A stretch of DNA of 15,034 nucleotides from DATDPY01 sp964395765 (GTDB lineage: Bacteria > Bacteroidota > Bacteroidia > Cytophagales > Cyclobacteriaceae): contig CAYNCU010000099.1 of NCBI GenBank assembly GCA_964395765.1, positions 1 to 15,034 on the forward strand. Direction: 5' to 3'. The notes beneath the pieces were generated by a model. That model saw only the letters and a list, made by a program, of their open reading frames with translations, did not search any database and was not told where the DNA came from. Both the position numbers and the translations under genes were made by a program. Positions within the stretch are counted from its first letter, which is position 1. Each line of letters begins with the position of its first letter. Below, piece by piece: positions 6,876-12,377 of this stretch.

Positions 6876-7864
6876 AAACCGCAATTGTAGCCGGCGCAGG
6901 AGGTTTTATTGGCGGGCATCTGGTGAAATATTTAAAAAATCAAGGTTATTACGTGAAAGGAGTCGATTTGAAATATCCTGAATTTTCCAAAACGGCCGCC
7001 GATGATTTCATCATCGGGGATTTACGGGATCCTGTAATGGTAGCCTCGGTGGTAGACAAAGCGTATGATGAAATTTACCAGTTGGCAGCAGACATGGGTG
7101 GCGCCGGATATATATTTACCGGGGACAATGATGCAGACGTAATGTATAATTCCTCGATTATCAATTTGAATATGCTTCACCGGTCCGTTCAGGCCGGTGT
7201 TAAAAAGATCTTTTATTCATCCTCCGCTTGTATCTATCCCGAGTTTAACCAGACGGATCCTGATAATCCGAACTGCGAAGAAAGTTCCGCTTACCCGGCT
7301 CAACCTGACAGCGAATATGGCTGGGAAAAACTTTTTAGTGAAAGGCTTTACTTTTCATTCATGAGAAATCATGGTATCCAGGTAAGAGTGGCCCGCTTTC
7401 ATAATATTTTCGGGCCGGAAGGTACTTATGACGGAGGCCGGGAAAAAGCACCGGCGGCAATATGCAGGAAGGTGGCTGCCGCCGAAAACGGAAGTTCTAT
7501 TGAAATCTGGGGCGATGGGAAACAAACGCGATCATTTCTTTATATTGATGATTGTCTTCAGGGAGTTGCCCGGTTGATGAAATCCGATTTCACTGGTCCG
7601 GTTAATATCGGCTCGGAAGAAATGGTGACCATAAACCAACTGGCGGAATATTGTATTGAAATCTCCGGTAAAAAAATTAATATCGAACATATTAAGGGCC
7701 CGCTGGGAGTCAGAGGAAGAAATTCGGATAATAAACTGATCAAATCGAAATTAAACTGGGTGCCGGAAGGCCGATTAAAAGACGGTTTGGTTAAAACCTA
7801 TCATTGGATCGATCAACAACTGAGAATCAGTAATAAACCGGAACATGCATCCGCCAAACATTGA
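6872..7864 (+). CDS. gme: GDP-mannose 3,5-epimerase-like extended SDR
   Basis: Predicted cytosolic enzyme epimerising C3 and C5 of GDP-D-mannose to give GDP-L-galactose, with GDP-L-gulose as a known by-product of the family. The 330-residue protein has the NAD motif GAGGFIGG near its start, LAADMGGAGY (71-80), SSSACIYPE with the proposed acid/base Cys at C120, and Y149-GWE-K153 as the SDR YxxxK pair. It also has GGREKAPAA with K192 as the second acid/base residue, and GPLGVRGRNSDN near the end. All key residues of the plant GME family are present. It starts in the ATGA overlap with the GT2 gene and closes the glycan run, suggesting that the polymer contains an L-galactose- or L-gulose-type sugar. 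Assignment to the GME family is strong; the actual product ratio cannot be read from sequence. Confidence 0.88.
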   Translation: MKTAIVAGAGGFIGGHLVKYLKNQGYYVKGVDLKYPEFSKTAADDFIIGDLRDPVMVASVVDKAYDEIYQLAADMGGAGYIFTGDNDADVMYNSSIINLNMLHRSVQAGVKKIFYSSSACIYPEFNQTDPDNPNCEESSAYPAQPDSEYGWEKLFSERLYFSFMRNHGIQVRVARFHNIFGPEGTYDGGREKAPAAICRKVAAAENGSSIEIWGDGKQTRSFLYIDDCLQGVARLMKSDFTGPVNIGSEEMVTINQLAEYCIEISGKKINIEHIKGPLGVRGRNSDNKLIKSKLNWVPEGRLKDGLVKTYHWIDQQLRISNKPEHASAKH

Positions 7865-7881
7865 TCCTGGCACAACAATCA

Positions 7882-7913
7882 CTAAATCACCAAATCAATA
7901 AATCAATAAATAA
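7882..7913. repeat. Short 8-bp imperfect tandem repeat between converging genes
   Basis: Four 8-base units (CTAAATCA, CCAAATCA, ATAAATCA, ATAAATAA) fill most of the 51-bp gap between the converging GDP-mannose epimerase and prfB genes. There is no stem-loop followed by a T-run here, so it is simple low-complexity sequence rather than a recognised terminator. Confidence 0.6.
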
Positions 7914-7915
7914 TT

Positions 7916-8993
7916 CTACCGGCTCATCAGAAATGCTTTAATAAAATCATCGATATCCCCGGCCAGCACATTTTGCACATCGGAACGTTCATGGCCTGTC
8001 CGGTTATCCTTGACCAGTTTATAGGGATGCAACACATAATTTCTTATCTGTGACCCGAAATCGATTTTCATTTTTTTGCTTTCCTGTTCAGCTTTTTGCG
8101 CAGTTCTTTTATCAAGCTCAATTTGGTAAAGCCTGGATTTCAGCATTTGTAGGGCTTTTTCCTTATTCTGAAGTTGTGACCTCTCCTGCTGGCACTCAAC
8201 AACAATCCCGGAAGGTGCGTGACGGAGACGTACTGCCGTCTCTACCTTGTTTACATTCTGACCGCCCTTACCACCTGAGCGAAATGTTTCCCAGGTGACA
8301 TCGGCCAGATTGATCTCAATATTGATGGAATCATCAATAATCGGATAAACAAACACCGAGGCGAAGGATGTATGCCTCCGGGCATTGGCATCAAACGGGG
8401 AAATACGAACCAGCCGATGCACCCCGATTTCAGATTTCAGGTAACCGAAAGCAAATTCGCCGTCAAACTCAAGTGATACCGATTTGATCCCGGCTGTTTC
8501 GCCAGGCAGGTAATATAATTCACGTACATTATAATCATGTTTCTCACCCCACATGATATACATTCGCATTAACATCTCGGCCCAATCCTGGGATTCAGTT
8601 CCACCGGCACCGGGATTTATTTCAAGGATGGCCCCCAACTGGTCCTCATCCCGGCTGAGCATCTTCTTGAATTCCAGTTCTTCAACGGCGGCTATGGTTT
8701 TAAGATATTCCTGTTCTATTTCTTCATCACTAACTACTTCATTCTGATAAAATTCGAACAGGGTCTCAAGATCATTATATACCGAATTGACTTTATCAAA
8801 ATGTTGCGTCCAGGCCTTTTTCGATTTTATTCCTTTTAATAACCTTTCGGCCTCCTTGGGATTATCCCAGAATTCCGGCTTTACGGTGAGAGATTCTTCT
8901 TCCTGGATATTTTTAAGTTTATTGTCATAGTCAAAGATACCCCCTCAAGGCCTTCACTCTTGCCTTTAAATCTTTCAGTTGCTCAGCAGTCAT
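7916..8993 (-). CDS. prfB: Peptide chain release factor 2, with programmed +1 frameshift
   Basis: Class I release factor reading UAA and UGA stops on the ribosome and triggering release of the finished protein. Translation begins at ATG 8993-8991, runs 20 codons to CTT (8936-8934), meets an in-frame TGA (8933-8931), and must slip +1 to continue from GAC at 8932. The product is complement(join(7916..8932, 8934..8993)), 358 residues, close to the 365 of the E. coli protein. Visible motifs on the full protein: the stop-recognition tripeptide SPF (198-200), specific for RF2 rather than RF1, and GGQ (243-245) in SGGKGGQNVNK for peptidyl-tRNA hydrolysis. The shifted frame is open throughout, so this is not a broken gene. 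The gene's own stop is TAG, which RF2 does not read. It converges on the glycan operon. Confidence 0.95.
8930..8945 (-). promoter_or_regulatory. Programmed +1 ribosomal frameshift site of prfB
   Basis: On the - strand the sequence reads AGGGGGTATCTTTGAC: a Shine-Dalgarno-like AGGGGG, a three-base spacer TAT, the slippery CTT codon, the internal TGA stop, and a C after the stop. This is the established autoregulatory RF2 element. When RF2 is scarce the ribosome pauses at UGA and slips from CUU to UUU, so more RF2 is made. Notably, the anti-SD interaction appears kept here although ordinary starts in this window mostly lack Shine-Dalgarno sequences. Confidence 0.95.
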
Positions 8994-9017
8994 AGAGTTA
9001 AACGTTTTATTTATTTG

Positions 9018-9025
9018 CAAATATA
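9018..9025 (-). promoter_or_regulatory. Candidate -7 promoter box for prfB
   Basis: Reading the - strand, TATATTTG matches the TAnnTTTG consensus and lies 24 bases before the prfB ATG. It overlaps a 10-bp palindrome ATTTGCAAAT (9013-9022). No good -33 TTG box is seen at the expected distance, so confidence is modest. Confidence 0.35.
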
Positions 9026-9118
9026 AAAATGAAATTGTCTCCACGGGTATGTTCTTCCTTTCTCTTCCTGGAGTTTTATTTTTTCCATTTTTAAATTATA
9101 ATTCCAGCCGGTAAATTT

Positions 9119-9613
9119 TTAGTCGTTCATTATTTGAAACCTATTCTTCCACGAAGCGCGGAATTTATGGTATTTCGTTGGAGTAAGCAGCAGACCAGCC
9201 GTTATCAAAGCCCCTGAAATTATATACATACCCTTATCCGCATGATAGGAGAATCCCCGAATAATTGAATAATTGAGATAATCGGCTCCGATCAATGCAA
9301 CTCCTGCCAGGATAAGCTTAATTCCATTCGACGGGTTGACTAATCCCCCCTTTCTTTCTATCCTGACAAACTTCAGTTCGCCGGGTTTGACACTGTACGA
9401 ATCAAAAACAATAGTGGAGTCAGTGAAACCAATAATTTTATCATGCCGCACTAGGTGCTCGCCTTTCATACAGAATTGAATAGGGTCTCCTTCATAATAG
9501 GTAACATCGTGTTTAAATCCGGGCTTATTAATAAGCAGGTATCTTTCCTGTGCCGATAAGATACTATAATTAAAGAATAAACATAAAATAAAAAAGGAAG
9601 CCCTGACGGCCAT
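9119..9613 (-). CDS. Hypothetical exported protein with two C-terminal membrane segments
   Basis: A 164-residue protein whose family I do not recognise. It starts with a likely Sec signal peptide (VRASFFILCLFFNYSILSAQ; cleavage plausible after LSA or SAQ). A region of about 80 residues follows with alternating hydrophobic and charged residues, including GFTDSTIVFDSY and LKFVRIERKGG, suggestive of a small beta-rich domain. Then come two hydrophobic stretches (IKLILAGVALIGADYL and YIISGALITAGLLL) and a basic C-terminus. Probably an envelope protein anchored by the C-terminal hairpin. It lies 37 bases downstream of ilvE on the same strand and could be co-transcribed with it, but a functional link to amino-acid metabolism is not evident. 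Confidence 0.7.
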   Translation of the reverse strand: MAVRASFFILCLFFNYSILSAQERYLLINKPGFKHDVTYYEGDPIQFCMKGEHLVRHDKIIGFTDSTIVFDSYSVKPGELKFVRIERKGGLVNPSNGIKLILAGVALIGADYLNYSIIRGFSYHADKGMYIISGALITAGLLLTPTKYHKFRASWKNRFQIMND

Positions 9614-9650
9614 TTTACCAAAGAATTAACCGGAAACTGATTAACCAATA

Positions 9651-10715
9651 TTAAATCCGGAGTAACCAATGATGGGTATCCTCCAGGCGGCCACGCTTAT
9701 AATTTTCCATATACTCAAAAATTTTCCTGGAAAAAGATCTTTTTTCTTCCCCGGGCAACGGGTAGTCAATTCCCTTATAATTGATAAGTTCAATCGGGGC
9801 TATCGTCGCGGCTGTGCCGGTTCCGAAAGCTTCATTTAAAGTTCCTTTTGCGGCGGCTTCAATAACTTCTTCAATTTCAATTTTTCTTTCTTCCACCTTC
9901 ATGCCCCAGTCTTTAGCGACGGTAAGAACTGTGTCCCTGGTAATTCCTTTCAATATGGTATCCCCGGTTTCAGGGGTTAGAATTACATTGTCGATCACGA
10001 ACATGAGGTTCATCGTCCCTGCTTCCTCAATGTACTTATGGTCACGGCCATCCGTCCAAATCAACTGATGGTATCCCTGTTCCTGCGCTTTCCTGGCGGG
10101 ATAAAGGGATCCCGAATAATTACCAGCGGCTTTGGCAAATCCGGTGCCGCCCTTAAAGGCCCTCGCATATTCCATTTCAACCTTAACTTTTACAGGCGTG
10201 CTGTAATAAGCGCCAACCGGCAGGGTCATGATCAGAAATTTATAATTATCAGAGGGCTTAATACCTATATATTCATCCGTTGCAAATAATAAGGGCCTGA
10301 TATATAAAGACATTTTATCGCTGGGCGGAACCCATTCTCTGTCAAGATTGAGCAGCTCCTTAATTCCCCCGATAAACATATCTTCAGGGATTTCAGGCAT
10401 GCACATCCGGCGGGCAGATATGTTCATTCTTTTGAAATTATCCCAGGGCCTGAAAACGAGTATTTCTCCCGATTCGGATTTATAAGCTTTTAATCCTTCA
10501 AAAATTGACTGACCGTAATGCAGGCAACTACACCCCGGCATTAATTTAAGATGATCATAGGGAATGATAGAAATATTTTTCCATTCCCTACCTTCAAAAT
10601 CCGCCATAACCATATGATCGGAATATACTTTCCCAAAAGGGATCTGGCTGAAATCAACCTCATGAATCCGGGTTTGCTCTACCCTTCTGACTTTAATTGG
10701 CTGTGTCGCTAACAT
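9651..10715 (-). CDS. ilvE: Branched-chain amino acid aminotransferase (fold type IV, PLP-dependent)
   Basis: Cytosolic pyridoxal-phosphate enzyme catalysing the last step of leucine, isoleucine and valine synthesis and the first step of their breakdown, with glutamate/2-oxoglutarate as partner. The 354-residue length and N-terminal layout (PFGKVYSDHMVMADF, HYGQSIFEGLKAY) fit the longer type II BCAT subgroup rather than the roughly 310-residue E. coli type. The PLP-binding lysine is K195 in GGTGFAKAAGNYSGSLYP, followed by the cofactor-binding EEAGTMNLMFV and the FGTGTAA phosphate-binding loop. It has a good promoter of its own just upstream and no neighbouring ilv or leu genes in this window. 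Confidence 0.95.
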   Translation of the reverse strand: MLATQPIKVRRVEQTRIHEVDFSQIPFGKVYSDHMVMADFEGREWKNISIIPYDHLKLMPGCSCLHYGQSIFEGLKAYKSESGEILVFRPWDNFKRMNISARRMCMPEIPEDMFIGGIKELLNLDREWVPPSDKMSLYIRPLLFATDEYIGIKPSDNYKFLIMTLPVGAYYSTPVKVKVEMEYARAFKGGTGFAKAAGNYSGSLYPARKAQEQGYHQLIWTDGRDHKYIEEAGTMNLMFVIDNVILTPETGDTILKGITRDTVLTVAKDWGMKVEERKIEIEEVIEAAAKGTLNEAFGTGTAATIAPIELINYKGIDYPLPGEEKRSFSRKIFEYMENYKRGRLEDTHHWLLRI

Positions 10716-10740
10716 TTTGAAAAGCTTACTAGAATACCTT

Positions 10741-10772
10741 CAAAAGTAGCGCTTATCCCTGCTAATTGCAAT
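10741..10772 (-). promoter_or_regulatory. Promoter of ilvE (Bacteroidota-type -33/-7)
   Basis: On the - strand, a TTG (in ATTG, 10772-10769) is followed by 20 bases and then TACTTTTG (10748-10741), an exact TAnnTTTG box. The 19-21-base spacing and both boxes agree with the Bacteroidota primary sigma factor consensus. The box ends 25 bases before the ilvE ATG. The promoter starts only about 10 bases after the stop of the upstream adenosyltransferase gene, so ilvE has its own start site. Confidence 0.55.
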
Positions 10773-10781
10773 AATTTTAAC

Positions 10782-11327
10782 CTATGCAGATTCCCAGATT
10801 TTTTCTTCATACCCTCCATCATGAGCAAGTTTCCTGGCCAACATGAAAAGAAAATCAGAAAGTCGGTTCATATAAATAATTACAGCGGAAGGAACTTCTT
10901 CTTCCCGGGTAATAGCTACAATCCGCCGTTCGGCCCTGCGGCACACGCAACGGGCTATGTGGCACTGGGCTGCCGCCGTATTTCCACCCGGGAGTATAAA
11001 CGATTTCAACTTTGGTAATACTTTATCGTAGGCATCGATCCGGGCTTCCAGGTACCTGGTTTCGCTGTTCCTCAGGGCCGGAATCCTTATTTTGACTTTA
11101 CCTGATACAGCGGATAAAATGGCGCCGATCGTAAGCAGGCATCCCTGGATCCGAAAAATTACGGGAAGATATGGAATTGACTCATCCAAGGAGGCTAAGA
11201 GTCCAAGCTGAGAATTCAGTTCATCAACCGTTCCGTACGCTTCAATTCTAATGTTGGATTTTAATACTTTCGACCGGCCTAATAAACCGGTAAACCCCTG
11301 GTCCCCTTTTTTGGTGTATATTTTCAT
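10782..11327 (-). CDS. Cob(I)alamin adenosyltransferase, PduO/MMAB type
   Basis: Transfers the adenosyl group of ATP to cob(I)alamin to make the adenosylcobalamin coenzyme, needed for example by methylmalonyl-CoA mutase. The 181-residue protein is a complete single-domain member of the trimeric PduO-type family. The N-terminal ATP-binding strand-loop reads TKKGDQGFTGLLGR (5-18), followed by VDELNSQLG (34-42), FILPGG (110-115), the helix RCVCRRAER (126-134), and NRLSDFLFMLAR (154-165). These are the family signatures and none is lost. It shows no relation to the CobA/BtuR type. No other cobalamin gene is in view, so it may serve salvage of imported corrinoid; that is inference. Confidence 0.92.
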   Translation of the reverse strand: MKIYTKKGDQGFTGLLGRSKVLKSNIRIEAYGTVDELNSQLGLLASLDESIPYLPVIFRIQGCLLTIGAILSAVSGKVKIRIPALRNSETRYLEARIDAYDKVLPKLKSFILPGGNTAAAQCHIARCVCRRAERRIVAITREEEVPSAVIIYMNRLSDFLFMLARKLAHDGGYEEKIWESA

Positions 11328-11513
11328 GATAAAAATATTAATTATTCGATCTTATTATAGTATGCCATTGAAACGACCAATAATCAAAATCATAGGGTCA
11401 AATGTGTGGTAGAATTTTATCGCCCCTGACGTACAACCTAAAGGATAAAGAATTTACAAACTTTGAGGGAAATAAAAACTGTCGTGAGTAATTATCTCTT
11501 TAATCTGATAACA
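11328..11513. other. 186-bp non-coding stretch between ABC ATPase and adenosyltransferase
   Basis: Both flanking genes are on the - strand, so this must hold the end of the ATPase transcript and probably the start of the adenosyltransferase transcript. I see no strong hairpin-plus-T-run and no exact TAnnTTTG box. A TATAAT hexamer exists on the - strand just upstream of the adenosyltransferase start, but it has no well-placed partner. A 29-codon open frame at 11402-11491 (+) is probably chance. Confidence 0.4.
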
Positions 11514-12230
11514 TCATGATGGCATTACCGCCCAGTGCCTAATGCTTTCATTGGGATTATCGGATTCAACCAGGCCATCCCGTAACCTTACGATACGATG
11601 CGCACAATGGGCTATATCATCTTCATGCGTAACCATGATGATGGTGTTTCCCATATTATGCAATTCCTGGAAAAGGTCCATGATGTCATGAGATGTTTTG
11701 GAATCAAGGTTTCCTGTCGGTTCATCGGCAAGAATAATACTCGGGTTATTGACGAGGGCCCTGGCGATTGCCACTCTTTGGCGTTGACCCCCGGATAACT
11801 CGTTCGGTTTATGTCCTGACCTGCCTCCCAATCCTACGCTTTCAAGAATTTTCTGTGCGCGGTCTTCCCTTTCCGATTTCCCGATCCCGGCATAGATCAG
11901 CGGCAAAGCTACATTTTCAAGTGATGAAGCCCTGGGAAGCAGGTTAAAGGTCTGAAAAACGAATCCAATTTCCTTGTTGCGGATTTCAGCCAGTTCATTT
12001 TCCGTCATGTCACTTACATCTTTTTCATTTAGAATATAAGAGCCTGAACTGGGGCTGTCGAGGCAACCGATTATATTCATGAGCGTGGATTTCCCGGATC
12101 CGGACGGGCCCATAAAGGCAACATACTCACCCCGGTTTATTTCTATGGTAATGGATTGAAGGGCATGTATGGATTCACTGCCCATCCTGTAGGTTTTTGA
12201 AATCTCGTGGGTGCTTATAATTAGGCTCAT
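11514..12230 (-). CDS. ABC transporter ATP-binding protein, LolD/MacB family
   Basis: A 238-residue stand-alone nucleotide-binding subunit that would power a membrane permease of the FtsX/LolCE/MacB type. All ABC motifs are intact: Walker A GPSGSGKST (41-49), Q-loop Q93 in VFQTFNLLPR, signature LSGGQ (145-149), Walker B IILADE (165-170) followed by PTGNLDS, and H-loop H202. The phrases FVFQTFNLLPR and LADEPTGNLDS are typical of the MacB/LolD subgroup rather than nutrient importers. No permease is adjacent: the neighbours are an adenosyltransferase and a membrane-TPR protein. The partner is therefore encoded elsewhere or is uncertain. Roles from lipoprotein sorting to macrolide or peptide export cannot be separated by sequence alone. 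Confidence 0.9.
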   Translation of the reverse strand: MSLIISTHEISKTYRMGSESIHALQSITIEINRGEYVAFMGPSGSGKSTLMNIIGCLDSPSSGSYILNEKDVSDMTENELAEIRNKEIGFVFQTFNLLPRASSLENVALPLIYAGIGKSEREDRAQKILESVGLGGRSGHKPNELSGGQRQRVAIARALVNNPSIILADEPTGNLDSKTSHDIMDLFQELHNMGNTIIMVTHEDDIAHCAHRIVRLRDGLVESDNPNESIRHWAVMPS

Positions 12231-12353
12231 TGGATTAAAAACGACAATTTCTAAAAATGAAATAGATATTACTGTATAACAATATATAAAATAATGGAAA
12301 AAATGACATTCATAATAAATAAATTATATAAACGGGATAAATATTTGATTAAA

Positions 12354-12370
12354 GGGATAATTTTCATCCC
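12354..12370 (-). terminator. Small hairpin just after the membrane-TPR gene, possible terminator
   Basis: GGGAT (12354-12358) and ATCCC (12366-12370) pair around a 7-base loop. The hairpin begins 8 bases after the TGA of the gene ending at 12378, in that gene's direction, and is followed by TTTAAT. The stem is short and the T-run poor, so this is a weak terminator candidate. The motif GGGATAA also occurs at 12334-12340. The rest of 12231-12377 is AT-rich and shows no gene. Confidence 0.3.
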
Positions 12371-12377
12371 TGTTTCT

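Noticed and set aside
7882..7913. 8-bp tandem repeat as a possible CRISPR or regulatory array
   Set aside because: Units are adjacent without spacers, A/T-rich and imperfect; this is simple-sequence DNA between converging genes.
7916..8662. Release factor 2 as a truncated 248-residue protein or a pseudogene
   Set aside because: The missing N-terminus is fully encoded upstream and joined by the standard programmed +1 frameshift, so the gene is intact.
11402..11491. 29-codon + strand frame beginning MCGRI, reminiscent of the SRAP (HMCES/YedK) start
   Set aside because: Only the first few residues resemble it. The frame ends after 29 codons and no further SRAP motifs follow in any frame.
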